A DNA stretch of 64,000 nucleotides from Meloidogyne chitwoodi (taxonomy: Eukaryota > Nematoda > Chromadorea > Rhabditida > Meloidogynidae): assembly GCA_015183035.1 (NCBI GenBank), contig JACZZP010000005.1:1240001-1304000 (forward strand). Reading direction: 5' to 3'. Below the pieces are notes generated by a model. That model was not told where the DNA came from. It was given only the letters and a program-made list of their open reading frames with translations, and searched no databases. A program made the translations under genes and the position numbers. Numbering within the stretch: position 1 is the stretch's first letter; every line of letters begins with the position of its first letter. Shown here in pieces: positions 1 to 12,621 of this stretch.

Positions 1-616
1 GCTGTTTCATATGAACATTTGCCTATCGAATTGTCCCCTGATGGACATATTAGAACAGCGCCGAAGAATTTTCTTGTTTGGGTAGGTCATTAGTTGTGGA
101 TTATATCCATTTATTGATATTATGAATTTTTTGTAATCGGAACAAAATTTTTATTTTTTAAATATTTAGAGTTATCAAGATGTGGATAATATGCTTTCGC
201 GTATGTTATTGGGTAATTTCACTTATAATTCTCAAGGAGAACCTTTACAAATATTTTACGTTCAGGTAGTACTAAATAATTAAATAATATACATATTTAC
301 TAAAATAGAAATGTGACTCACGTTTGACAAATATTATTGAATTGGAAACTCTTACTAATTGGGGGTCATCTGTAACATGTCTTTACCGCTTTCGAGTACA
401 TGGAGATGCATTAAAGGTTTAATTATTTCTATAATATTTGTGAAAACTTGTATTTATAAATCAATTAATGATTTTTTTCGAAAGATATTTTTTTTTATTT
501 TACAGATAATTCCTGATGTTTCGGAGGAAAATGATGATAAAACTACTAAAACCGAAGTCAAACATAAACCATTTTCAACGAACAAATTCAAAACGGATGA
601 AAAAGATTTGATTTAA
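1..616 (+). CDS. SUN-domain nuclear envelope protein, C-terminal part
   Basis: Four exons in one continuous frame (1-81, 170-265, 309-416, 506-616; GT donors, AG acceptors) encode the last ~140 residues of a SUN-domain protein. The 5' part lies outside the window. Family landmarks are visible: SYEHLP and APKNFLVW early, LLGNFTYNSQGEPLQIF in the middle, and NWGSSVTCLYRFRVHG near the end, which matches the terminal YTCLYRFRVHG signature of SUN proteins. Known members (UNC-84, SUN-1) sit in the inner nuclear membrane and bind KASH proteins in the perinuclear space to link nucleus and cytoskeleton. A polar tail of about 37 residues rich in Lys, Asp and Thr follows the SUN fold; many SUN proteins end soon after this motif. 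I cannot tell UNC-84 from SUN-1 type. The domain call is firm; the tail rests on one predicted splice. Confidence 0.9.
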
Positions 617-958
617 TTAATTTATTTATAAATTTCTATTTTTAGAGTCTCATTTTGCAAATATTATTATTTTTTATTTGTTACCTTCTATTTATTAAAA
701 TACCTAGAATCTTATTTTATTTATTTTTTAACAAATTATTTTATAAATTAAATTTAGTAAATCATTTTTTAAATTTATGTGTATACATAGATTATTTCCT
801 TTAATATAACAAAATAATAATAATTAATTTGGACATCAAAACAACTAACTAAATTAATAATGATATAATAAATATTATTTATGTTTAAATAATATTTATT
901 TATAGTTCTTCTCTAAATTTAAATCTTTAATAATATTTAAATTATAATTAATTTTAAA
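617..958. other. AT-rich intergenic stretch
   Basis: Tail-to-tail spacer between the SUN gene and the next minus-strand gene. It is almost pure A/T with many short TTATTTA and AATAAT runs, as expected for two 3' UTRs. I see no ORF, RNA gene or repeat. Confidence 0.5.
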
Positions 959-1642
959 TTAAATTCTAAGAATTGTTTCACGTATTTTACATAATCGTTT
1001 ATGCAGCCTTTCTCTTCTTTCTGCTTCAACACTATTCATTGGAATTTTAAAATCATTTATTAAATTTAAAACATCTGTAGTACATCCTAATTGTGTATAA
1101 ATTGGAGTTACTATTTGTTCAGCTTGTGCTATACCAAATAATGTTATAATATTTATTTGACCTTTGATTCTGACAGGTATTCCATTAAAATAAATATCAC
1201 TTTGAAAATGTATCTGAGGGATTTAAATTATTATTTTATTTTTAGTATTAAAATAAATTAATTTAAACTTCATTTTGTTCTGATATTATGTTTGAGTTGT
1301 TGAGGGTTAAATGTAAATTTAAACCATTGCTTGGAACTGCCTTAATAAATTAATAAAGTAAATCAGAATAACTAAAAAAAGAAAATAATTTTTTTATAAA
1401 ATAATAAAATTTAACAATTTTTAAACTTTTGAGATATTTCTGTTTTATTATTTTTTAATTCTTACAATATGTAGTTTTTTAGATATTTGCACAGATTGAA
1501 GTAAATTTTGTTGTCTTTCACGTTCTTTTGCATGAGGAATTCCTGCAAAACAAATACCTCTATTTAATTCTATTAAAAATGAATCAATTTGTGAATTATT
1601 TTGATCATTAGTAGTTGATAATTTTTGTTTTTTATTAGACAT
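959..1642 (-). CDS. uncharacterised 167-residue protein
   Basis: Three exons join in frame on the minus strand: 1642-1466, 1340-1269 and 1213-959, all phase 0 with GT donors (GTAAG, GTTTA) and AG acceptors. The product starts MSNKKQKLSTTNDQNN and ends LCKIRETILRI. It has no signal peptide and no membrane segment. The start is polar and Gln/Asn-rich. The middle holds short beta-like strands (IHFQSDIYFNGIPVRIKG). The last 30 residues are strongly basic and probably helical (EAERRERLHKRLCKIRE). I do not recognise the family. Clean phase-0 junctions and sustained non-random composition in an AT-rich background support a real gene. It would be intracellular. The helical C-terminus could serve assembly into a complex, but this is inference. 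Confidence 0.65.
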
Positions 1643-3424
1643 ATATTTAATTTAAAATATAGTAATTTTAATTATTTATTTAAAAATATTATTTCGATTA
1701 ATTTGTAGTAAATATATTATTTCTGATTTTAAATAAGTAATGAACAAGTAAATATATAAAAAAATATTTTTATAAAAAAAAAGATTTTATCTTAAAGAAA
1801 CCTCTCCCTCTATAATAATAACCTCAAAATATTCTTTTCTCTCTCTCTCTCAAATATATCCAAAATGAACTGTCATTCTTCTTCCTATTAATATAGGTAT
1901 AAATATAATTTTATTTTTTCTATCCCTCATTAATTCCCCGCACTGATTATTTAATTTGATAAAATTATATATTTAAAAATATTTATTTATTTATTAAATT
2001 AAAATAATTATATATTTCTTTAATAAAATTGGTAATTAAAATTTAAGAATTGAATAAAATAAAATTATTAATTTAAAAATGAATGGACAAAACAATTTTT
2101 TATAAAAATTATTTATTAATTAATAAATTTACTTTTCCTTTTTATTCGTTCTTCTTTTTCCTATTTTTTTAAATATATTAATTCTCCGCCTTTTATTTTT
2201 AAATATTTTCTTTTATTTAATTTTAGGTTTGCTAGGCCCCACAGTTGGCAAAATAACAAAGTTATAAAATTTAAAACTAAAAATATCTTTTTGATCTGTC
2301 AGAAAATAATGGCAACAAACAAAAGGTTTTTAGGCTGGCTGTGCTTTTTTCTCTTCTTTTTTTATATAAAAACCTTTTATAATAATTAATCATTCTAAAA
2401 TTAATGGAAAATTTAACAAATATTTATTACTATAAAATCCTAAAATATTTTTTAAAGTTTTTGTAAATAAAAGAAAAAAAAAAGAAGAAATTGATTAATA
2501 ATTTAATATATTTTTAATTATTAAAAAAATGAATTAATTAATTATTTAATCATTTATTAAACAAAAAGTGGCGAAAAAGCTGAATTAAATAAAAAATTAA
2601 TTAAAGAAAATATTAAGTTATAATGAATGGATTATAATAAATTGTTCTAATAATTTTTAATTTCAAAAACAATAATATTTATTTATTTATATTTTTGTAT
2701 TTAATTTTTTACTTAAAAATGAAAAAATAATATAATTATATTATATTTTTTAAACTTTTTATTTTTATAATTCAATAAAAATAGGATTAAAAAATAAAAA
2801 CTATTAATAAATCAATTTATTGTAAAAATGATGAATTTAGCCTTTCATAATCCTTGAATAAAGATTTTATATAAATTTTTATAAAAATATATTTTAAAAA
2901 TAAAAAATAATTTTCTCTTAATTTATTTATAAATATTACAATAATAAATATTTATTTATTTTATTTTTTAATCCAGAAAATAACTAATAAATTGATTATA
3001 TTATTTATTTTTAAATATTAATACAAGTATTTAGTCATGAAAATATTTTAAAGTATTTACATAAGAGACAGCATTTTAATAAAGAAAAAAACAAAAAAAG
3101 ACGTGGAATTGATCAACATTTAAATATATTTAAAGTCTTTTAATTTGCTTGTATTTATTAAGCCTTTATTTTTATTTAAATTTAAAATTAAAAGGAAGAA
3201 AAAAATAAAATATTTTTATTTTTAAAATATAAATTAAATAAAATATTTTTTGATTATTTTGTTTATTTTAGATTTTACTTTAATTATAAAAAAATATTTT
3301 AGCGATCGACAAAATATATAAATAAATAATTAAAATATTATAAATATTTAAATTTATATTTTTTTATGCGAACGATTTACATAACTATATTTTATTTTAA
3401 AATTAATTAATTAAAAAAAGGATA
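1643..3424. other. AT-rich intergenic region without a supported gene
   Basis: About 1.8 kb of very AT-rich DNA between two divergently transcribed genes, so it should hold both promoters. Visible features are a short CT microsatellite near 1840-1852, pyrimidine-rich patches near 1800-1930, and a slightly GC-richer island around 2225-2345. I find no coding exon with a plausible product and no RNA gene. Confidence 0.5.
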
Positions 3425-5711
3425 ATGGAACAAATAAAAAATATTCAAAGTAAGTATTTTTAAATATTTTTTAAAATTTGTTAAAATTTTTTTGATAATT
3501 TATTGGAACAAATGAATCAAATAGAAGAAAATATAAAAAAAAATAAATTTTCTACAATGCTTGGAGATCAAATTTATGAAATTTGTTTAGAATTAAGAAT
3601 TAAAGGTAAAGAAATTGAACAAACAAATAAAGGTTTTAAAATAAATAAATTAAAAATTAAAAAATATTTTAGATGAATTAGATAAGTTTTTTGCTTCAAT
3701 TCGTCTTGCAACTTGTAGGGAAAATGGAGAACTTGGATTGCCTTGTAGAATTAAAATTTTAGAATTATTAGAATTACGTTTAATGGGTTGGAGAACAAAT
3801 TTATCAGTTACTAATTTATAATTAAATAAATTAATTTAAATTAAATTTATTTAAAGCATGCTAAATATTTTGCAAGAAAAGAAAGAGAATTTGAAGAATT
3901 AATTAAAAAAGATGAATTTGGAATATTACAGCAATTAACAACAACAAGATCATCTTCTTCTATTAATTCATCACATTCAATTTCACCAAAATATTTAATT
4001 AATGAAAATAAAGAAATTAATAATAATACTAATTTATTATTAAAACAAAATTATATTGTATATATTTTAATTAATTAATTAAAATATTTATTAAATTAAA
4101 TTTATAATTATTAAGTCAAATACACCACTCCCACAAAAACAACAAAATTTAATAGAAAATTCTTCTAGATTAATTTTATCATCTCCACCAATTTATCCAA
4201 CACAATTTAATATTCCACCACCACCTACACATTTACTACAACAATCTTCATATTTATTTAATAATTCACAATTTGATATAAATGTATTTATTAAATTAAA
4301 TTAAATTTAATTTATATTAAATTAATTCTAAAATATATTAGTAATTTATTTTTATTTAAATTATTTTTTTTAAAGAAGGGAATTTCTTCTAATCCTCCAA
4401 CAGCTTTTATTTTTGTTCCTTCTACTACTACTATTCCTCCTACTTTTGTTCCAACAGAAAATTTAATTAATTTTTCTTCACCTCCTCCATCATTTCAATT
4501 TTCTTCTTCTTCAACATTTTATAGTAATTAAAATTAATTTTTTTAAAGATAATAAAAATATTAGAAGATTGTGGTACTTCTGAATTTGAATTAATACAAC
4601 CAAAAAATAAAAATATTCCAAATCTTTTTCGTGAAGAAATTAATATTCGAAATTCTGATTCTGGAAAAGGTTTTAAAGAATTTAAATAATTTTGTTTTTT
4701 AATTATTTTTTAAAGTAATGGGAATAAAAGGTAGAAGAGTTGCATTAATAGAAGAATTAAGTAATACAGTTATAAGTTTTCAAAAAGTTGATCCAAAATG
4801 TCAAAATCGTCAATTAACAATAATTGCAGAAGAAAAAAGTTTTATTGAATGTGCTAAATCTTTAATAGCTGAAACTATTGAAAGAAATATTTCACCTAAT
4901 AGAACAATAAAAGTTTTTTTTTATTTATAAAATTAAATTAAAATATATTTATAGGGAAAGTTTTAAAAAAATTATATTTTTAAAAAAATAATAAAAAAAA
5001 TTTTAGTCTGTAAAAAATGAATTAACTGAAAATTTTTTACATTTGTCTGGTGATGTTGAAAATAAAATAATTAAAGTAATGGACAATGAAAGTCAATTTG
5101 AAATTATAAGGAATAATGATGGTACATTAAAAATTGTTTCTAATGATGTTTCTCTTTTAAATGTTTGGATTTATTTATTTAAAAAAGTTTTTTCTATTTA
5201 ATTATTTTTATTTTACTAACAAATAGAGCAAATATTTTTATCCAATATTTTTTCAGTAAAAAACAAAAGGTTTTAATTTATTAAAGAAATATTGTTTATT
5301 TTAGTCCTTTAAAATAATCCTTTCATTTCTTTTGTAAAAATATATTTTTGTTGATATAAATTTACTAACTTTTGCCCGTAAAAGAAAAAGAATCTAAAAT
5401 TTATTAATTTAGTTAGCTCAAGAAGCAGTTAGTTTATGTCTTCAACAAATTTGTGTAAAAACATCAGAGTCTTCTAATAACAAAATTAACAAACAAAAAG
5501 AAAATAAAGAAATAAATACTGAAATTCCTTCTTCTTCAAGGTGAAAAAATATATTTTTAATTAAAAAATAATTTTAATTAGTAAAAATGTCAAATATGTC
5601 TATGATAGAAATACTTTATTAGAAATTCGGGAAAGATTACAAAATAACAAGACTATTATGGAAGAATCTTATCGAAGATTAAAAAATAATGAATTTGATA
5701 TTTTTTGTTAA
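3425..5711 (+). CDS. mxt: Mextli-type eIF4E-binding protein
   Basis: A multi-exon gene whose pieces match the Mextli family, translation factors that bind eIF4E directly and recruit other initiation or RNA-binding partners. Near the N-terminus is a MIF4G-like helical region (LDELDKFFASIRLATC, ELGLPCRIKILELLELRLMG). A Ser/Asn/Pro-rich linker follows (about 3900-4530). Next is a KH-type RNA-binding region around 4718-5180 (MGIKGRRVALIEELS, then QLTIIAEEKSFIECAK). The last exon carries YDRNTLLEIRERL, a textbook YX4L-phi eIF4E-binding motif, before FDIFC and stop. The ATG at 3425 with a 25-nt first exon and the ATG at 3512 are both in frame with the rest. Some middle exons (4350-4560) are loosely placed. 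Expected to act in the cytoplasm, possibly in germline or neurons as in other animals. Confidence 0.85.
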
Positions 5712-5998
5712 TATTATTATATTTAAATCTCACTTATATCAAAGCCAGAAATTTAGATAATATTTTTTGTTATTAGTGCAGAAATTACAATTTAGAAAAA
5801 GACTATTTAATAAAATAAATATTTTATTCATCGTGATTCCAAAAATTTTTAAATGGTCTGATTTTCATGGCATCTTTACTATAAGTATTTTAATTAACAA
5901 AATATATTCTAAAATAGAGATAATAAGAGGAATCAAACAGTTAATTTGAAAGATGAAATGATTGACCATGACCCTATTTATATATTCTAATTTTTATT

Positions 5999-7428
5999 TT
6001 AATTTATTTTTAAAATAAATTTCTTTACATCTGTTCTAATTGTTTTATTAAAACTTAAATATATTAATGGAGGAATACCTGAAAATATTTAATAACATTT
6101 ATTTTTTTAAATAATAATTACCAAAAACAAAGTAATTGACGTAATATTGAAAAATTAAAATATTTTTATTTAAAGGTAAATATTGCATTATAAAGAAAAT
6201 TAAAGATGATGATACATTTAATCCAATAATTATAGATACTTGAGTAAATACCTTAGAATATTAAATTTATTTAATAAATAAATAATTTTAAATTTATTTA
6301 CTATAATTTTCCATTTTCTTTGTTCAATATTTTCAATTTCTTTTAATTGAATATAAAACAAAATAATAAATATTAAATAAAATTGCTGGAAAACCAAAAA
6401 CTAGGAATAATTGATAAAAAACACAGACCAAATTAGTATACTTTTAAATAATAAATAAATAATATTTTATTAAATTAAATAATTACCTCATCTAAATTTA
6501 TTTCAATAGAATAACCAAAATATCTATTTAATAAAAATAAAATACTATATTTTAATTATTTTTTTAAATTACGGATTTTGGAACCAATTCATATATATTC
6601 CATTATAAAGTCCTGGATTTGTATAAAGAAAATTGTAAAAACCGAAAAGAAAAGAACAAAAAGACCAAAACCAGGGACGTTTACCTATAAATTAAATAAA
6701 GAAATAATAAATTATAAAATTACCTGAAAATAATAAATTAAAAGTTTTTGGGAAATACGAGTCTGCGCAACGATCTAATGCGAGAAAAATATTTGCACTA
6801 GTTTCTATACAGAATAGACCTACAAAAATAATTTTAAAATAATTTTATTTTTAAATACTAGTGGCAACTGTGCCTATAATAAAATTAAAATGATGATTTG
6901 AACAAAACATTTCACTTGTAAAACAATAAATTCCTGTAGCAAGACCATGTACGAACAACATAAGCATATCAATTATTCCAATAAAAAATAAAAATTTATA
7001 ACAAGATAATTCCCGATGTTTATATATTGAATAGAGGCATGGAATATAAAGAATCTAAATTAATTAATTATTTTTAATATTCAAAATATTTTTTAAAATT
7101 ATACACATATTATAATATAATTATCAAAATAATTTAAAAAATATAAATTAAAATTTTATAAAATTAATTTTTAATTATTTTTTTATCCAATCATCAAACC
7201 TATTTTTTAACATTTTGTTTCTTATAAAACGTTATATTATTAATAAATATATTTTTTTTTAATTCTTAAATTTTTTAGTTTCTTTACCTCAAATAAAATA
7301 AATAATTTAATTATAATTATTCCATTTATTGGATGATATCTCTCTTCGATTGGAACTTGATTAATATCAATTAGATTACAATTATAAAGTTCTTTCCAAT
7401 GTTGATGACGAAATAAATATAATTCCAT
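5999..7428 (-). CDS. serpentine receptor class T (SRT) chemoreceptor, possible frameshift
   Basis: Seven-transmembrane GPCR of the nematode SRT family. Exon 1 (7428-7288) gives MELYLFRHQHWKELYNC and first helix. Later exons supply LYIPCLYSIYKHRELSCYKF, the TM2 stretch FFIGIIDMLMLFVHGLATG, TM3 ending NIFLALDRCADSYFP (the E/DR-like site), GKRPWFWSF in TM4, NGIYMNWFQNP, TM5 (VFGFPAILFNIYYFVLYS), TM6 (FTQVSIIIGLN) and TM7 with IPPLIYLSFNKTIR before the stop at 5999. All are SRT landmarks in the right order. After TM5 the frame runs into a TGA around 6326-6340, and the following basic stretch (ENIEQRKWKII) lies in another frame, with no intron of normal size to bridge them. This may be a sequencing indel, an odd splice, or pseudogenisation. 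Family members detect chemicals at ciliated sensory endings. Confidence 0.82.
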
Positions 7429-7555
7429 TTATTATTTTAAATATTTTTAATTAAATAGTCAAATAAATATTATTTGTAAATTATTTTACACCTTAAAATC
7501 TACCTACTAATTATTCACAAACGTTACATAGTAACCAAATTATATATAATTATTA

Positions 7556-8202
7556 GGTCGGGCCATAATTAATGTCCCTTTTCTTTTTGCTCATAAAATT
7601 TTCATTCGAGTACATAGAAATTTGAAAATTTGTACAAAAATTCTTTTAACTGTTTTCTAATGAACCCAAAATTTGAAATTTTTTGGTTCAGGTCTAAAGT
7701 TATGGTCGTAAATGTAAGATATACTGTTTTTGATTTACACATTCACCCAAAAAACGTGAATTTTCTAACTTTGCGTAAAATAATCCGATCGGAATGATCT
7801 AAAATCATTCGAAAGCGCATATACTATATTTGAATTGGTCCAGGTTCCATGTCTGTAATTCGGTCGAACTCGGAATTCGGATTTCGAACTTTTCAGAAAA
7901 CCATATTGTAAGACATTGAGACCCTCCGTTTATTTGCCACTAATAGGGCTTTCAAAGAGCTTTCGAATGATATATAACTTTTCAATAAATTCGAAACAGT
8001 TTTCACGAAAAAAATTTTTTCTGCAGTTTGACCACTTCGACATTTTCGACCATAACTTTAGGCCAACCGACCAAAAAATTTAAATTTTGGGCTTTATTAG
8101 AAAACACCTAAACAAATTCATATAAAAATTTCAAATTTTATGTTCAAATTTGGAAATTTTATAAATAAGAGAAAAATGCGTCACTAGGTAATTATGCCGA
8201 CC
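7556..8202. mobile_element. 647-bp foldback (long terminal inverted repeat) element
   Basis: The left end TA|GGTCGGGCCATAATTA is mirrored by TAATTATGCCGACC|TA at the right end, so a TA target-site duplication fits. Similarity between the arms continues inward for well over 100 bp; for example CTAAAGTTATGGTCG occurs near the left arm and its reverse complement CGACCATAACTTTAG near the right arm. No transposase frame is visible inside. It is best described as a non-autonomous MITE-like or foldback DNA transposon, perhaps Tc1/mariner-related because of the TA target. The element lies upstream of both the SRT and FLYWCH genes. Confidence 0.75.
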
Positions 8203-9161
8203 TAATATAATAATTTTTTAAATAATTTATAATTTTGAATAAAAAATTTAATTAAAAGTTCATTTTTAAACATGTTTACTTTGTTTGAAAAAATATTTTT
8301 TGATAAAATGTTTTAAACAATGTTTTTAAAAAATAAAAGAAACTTAAATAATAAAATTATTTGTAATTGATGAAAATAAACAGACTAAAATATTTAAACT
8401 CATTCACACTTTATTCATTGAACACCTTAAGATATTCAAATAAACGCACTTAAAAAAGTTCAAAGACCTGATTTGGGTTTCTTCCAATAAAAAAATGTAA
8501 AAAGGTTCAAATTTAATTTTAATAAGGCACTATTGAAGACAGGCGGGCTCTTTTTGCGGATTTTTTCCGCGGACAAGTTTTATTCACATATATATTTCTC
8601 ATTATTTACAATTTGTGAAATAAAATTAAAAAAACTATCTTCTCCAAGCAAAATTAAAAAGATTGGAACATTTTGAAGGAAGTTATGGCGCCATAAATAG
8701 TTCACTTTTCACCGATTTTCAAAAATTCATAACTAGGCCATTTAAGTTTGTTCGTAGCTCAAAATTTGTAGTAAAGATATAGTGCTACAACTATACGAAA
8801 TTTGAAAAAATTTGACGAAGAATTTCTCATATTATGAGTTCTTAATAATTCCCCTTATACGAGATTTCTCTCATTGACCATTTTATAACTTTTCTCCTTG
8901 CTGGCTTTTTTATTTTCTTTTATGAAGTCAGGCGCACGAGAGATAACGAGTATTAAAGAAAAATAGATTCAAATTTTGGCGTTATGTCAAGGAAAAGATT
9001 TAGCTAGTTTTCGCGCGTGCGTCAACGGGTTGATCCTGCTGTGTACTTTCTCATTCTTTGACCTCACATCGGATATTTATGATACTTTTGTTTTGATTTC
9101 TGAACAAATATAAAATTTTGTCTTTTAAAGGATTTAATTCAAATTAAAAATAATAAAGTAA
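8203..9161. other. intergenic region, 5' flank of the FLYWCH/HMG gene
   Basis: No coding exon is convincing here. The segment from about 8500 to 9110 is less AT-rich than neighbouring spacers and contains GC patches (GCGGATTTTTTCCGCGG near 8557, a short palindrome; TTCGCGCGTGCGTC near 9010). Composition resembles the repeat-derived DNA of 7556-8202, so it may be an older decayed element as well as promoter DNA for the downstream gene. Confidence 0.4.
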
Positions 9162-12100
9162 ATGGCTACATTTTTAAAGTCAGAGTACGGCAGAAAAAAA
9201 ATGATTTTTGAGGTATTTAGATTAAATTGTATATGTACAAAAATAATATTTTAGGATTATGTTTACGTTCGTAATGCTTTTAGTCAAGATAAACAAACTA
9301 ATTATTGGATATGTGAATTAAATGAACGAAAAGGACGGAATACATGCACTGGAAGAGCAGTTACTACTTTGTTGCCTGAATCTGATAATTTTAATGTTGC
9401 TGTTACTCAGAATCACAGCCATCCTCCTGGAATTGTTTCTGTAATTTAATTTTCTATTTATTAGCATGATTTTTTGGTAAATTTATGATCCACATAACAA
9501 TTTTTAGTATTTTTTAAATAAGATTTTTTATTATATTTTACGAACTATTAATATTTCTTATAAATTAGATTAAAACTTTTCATTTGTCAAATTAAAGGAA
9601 CGCCAACGTTCACCTAGCACAGAAAGTATTAAAAGTGATCGTACTGAGCCTGGAACTGTCCCTGACTCTTCTGCTTTTACGGACGAGATATTTGGAGATA
9701 CAATAAAGGAGTCAGATAATGAAGAAATGGATCAAACAATTATTAATGAAGAAATTATAAAGGTATAAATAGAAAATAACTTTATAAATATAAAAGTTTA
9801 TTTGTGCAAATAAATATATAGTCGGCCTCAAATAATTGCAACAACTATTCCTCATCTTTTTAGAAAATATTCTGAAATAGCTAAAATTTTGTTTTCTCTT
9901 TTTTGATTTAAATTTTTAAATTATTTTTTTAGGAAAATACTGATACACTTGATTCTTCAAATATTCAACTAACAAACCTTATGGAAAACGTTTTAGAGTC
10001 TAATCCAGTGGCAGAAGAAACTTCTATATTAGAAGAAACTCCACCCGTTTTGGAACAAGAAGAACCTTCTAATTCTACGCCAATTTCTGAAACTATTGTG
10101 AATGTTACCTCAAATAATGTTTCCAGTGCAATCACAAAATCTTCAAAAAATGCATCTAAAATTATAACTAAACGGCTATTTCCTTCAACACCTAATGGCA
10201 TGTAATTTTTTTCATGAAAAAGAAAAGTTTATTTTTTGACTATTTTCGTGTTATTCTTTTTCTATTAACAATGCTCCGAGAAATCCTAAATTTTTACATG
10301 AATTTTATAAGCCTTATGGACTGCCACATAACCACCCCAGCATTATTTTAGAATCTTTCAAATTCTACACTATTAAATAATTCATCATTTTTATACTTTT
10401 TAATATTCTAATTTGTAATTAACAAAACTAAATTTATATTTTAAGGATTCATACTTTGGTCAATAGAATACAAACGAAAACAAAATTTCAATTATGGATT
10501 TGCAGAGAATTCTGAATTGCAAAAAATTGTTAGAACAAATTATTAAGTTTTGTTAAAAAAACTCTTTAATTTTAGTTGGGACGAAAATGGCGTTCTTTAC
10601 GAGTTGAAGAAAGAAGAATTTGGTTGGAGAAAGCAAAGCAAATTCGTGAGGAACGTTTACCGACCAATGGAATTCCAATATTAGTTCCACGTCCTCATAA
10701 GAAAAAGGTAAAAAAATTTTAATCTATCAAATTTATTTAAATTTAAGAAAATAAATATTCTCAGAAATAAATTTATTAAGCAAAATTTACCACAAAATGA
10801 AATTAATCAAAATAATAATATTGGACAAAATGATGAAATTTCTGAAAATCAATCAGTAGAATCTTCTAGCAGTCAAATAACAAATAAAATTAATTTGGAG
10901 GAAAATCAAAATATTTCATTAACAACATCATCTGACAATGATTACGACAATGAAATTAAAAGTTTAAATTGTTTTGTTGGACGAATATTATTATCAAAAT
11001 ATAGAAATAATATATTAGTTTCACCTGAAGAACTTCACAAAGAATTGGCAAATGCTGGAATATTTATTAGTCTTTGGAATTTGAATATTTATTTAATAAA
11101 AATGAAGGCAAGTTCATTTAAGGAAATTATTTAAATTTTCTTTTAGTTAACAAAAAAGAAATATCTCGTTCCTCTCTATTCAAATCCAAATGAAGGCCAA
11201 TTTTTCCTTATTGGATCAGATCAAGAATGGCATAAATTTACAGCAACAAAATATTTTACCAAGAATTCTATTCACGAATTGGATTGCCTTAAATGCTTAA
11301 AATTGCGAAGAAAGGAACGTTCAAATACTTGGTTTGTTTAATTTTAAAATAATTAAATGCAGACAATTAGTAGAATATAATTAGTACTTTTATTTATATT
11401 ATTGTCAAGATTATTGTTTTTCAAATCGGGAACTTTTTGGAGACTTATGTATTTTATTAGTGACATTTTATTGAATTAAATTAGTTATTAACTTTAATAT
11501 GAATAATAAGTTAATATTATTATTTAAAATTATTAATAGGGGACAATATGGAAGAGCTATTTTGCGTTTTGGTGAATTAGATGATAGTTCTCCAATTTTG
11601 CATCATCCTAATTGCAAAGGTGATTTATTAGAATATCTTCATTCTGCTCATTATTCTCCAAATAATCCACCAGAATGTCTAATCAATCCTCAATTGGAAG
11701 AAAATATACAAGAAAGTGTTTCGGTAAATTTTAATATTTATATTAAAATAAATATAAATGTCAATAAAAAGTTTATTTAATTAGATTAGGTACTAATTGT
11801 AAATAATTGATGATTAAATTAAAATTTAATTTTTTTTCTATTTTAGAATAATTTTATAAATGCAACACCTCTTGAATTATTAGAAGAATGTGTTAGAATT
11901 AATACTTCTTTACAAGAACAACAATATTTACCTTCTTGTTCTTCTTCTAATCAATCTTTTAAACAACAAAAAGAAAATAATAATAATTCTACTAATTTTA
12001 CTGCTTCAAATGTACTTAAACATTTATTAGAAAAATCAAAACAAAATAATACTTCAACAATTGAACCAAATAAAGAAATTATTTTAATTGATGAAGATGA

Positions 12101-12621
12101 AGAACAAATAACTAATACTTCAACAATAACTAATTCAACAATAAATGAAGAAAATAATAATCAAATAAATAATAATGATTATTTATCAAAATTAATTATT
12201 AATTTATCTGAAATTGCTAAACAATTAAATCTTTCATTTATTCATCAAGAGTAAAAATAATAATAATAATAATAAATGTTTTATTTTTCAGAAATAGCAA
12301 TAATTTTATTCTTTTACCTTCTAATACTATTTATTCAAAACGTTCACTTTCAATTATTCCTATGACTGATAATATTATTATTATTAATTCATTTATTGGA
12401 AGTATTTTACAAGAAACATTACGGTTATTTATTTTAAAAATAATTTAATTATATTTTATTATTTAAGTTGGTCTTCTCAGCCTGATGATTTATATCAATT
12501 ATTATGTGCACTTAGAGGGAAATGTTTTCAATTTTTTTATGCATATCCAGCTTTAATTGCCCAAAATAATAATTGCCAAGGAACTTGTGGATGGATTTTA
12601 AGGAATGATCAACTCCTTTAG
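9162..12621 (+). CDS. FLYWCH zinc-finger plus HMG-box DNA-binding protein
   Basis: The start MATFLKSEYGRKKMIFE leads by a GT-AG intron into DYVYVRNAF, then YWICELNERKGRNTC, TGRAVTTLLP and NHSHPPG. This is the Y-W-C / C-GR / H-x-H pattern of a FLYWCH zinc finger, as in nematode FLH-1 and PEB-1. An acidic Ser/Thr-rich linker follows. From about 10445 comes an HMG box: GFILWSIEYKRKQNFNYG, then LGRKWRSLRVEERRIWLEKA. A later region (DCLKCLKLRRKER, then GRAILRFGELDD and HHPNCKGD) could be a second, degenerate FLYWCH-like finger. The C-terminal third is Asn/Ser-rich, ending CQGTCGWILRNDQLL. The product is expected to be a nuclear transcription factor. Joining linker to HMG box in frame needs a GC-AG intron at 10198-10445 (AATG|GCATGT). 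Whether everything to 12621 is one gene is likely but unproven. Confidence 0.75.

Noticed and set aside
11590..11720. AP-2 transcription-factor similarity (NNPPECLIN) in the HMG-box gene
   Set aside because: Only a few residues resemble the AP-2 PPECLNAS motif; the rest of the AP-2 DNA-binding region is absent.
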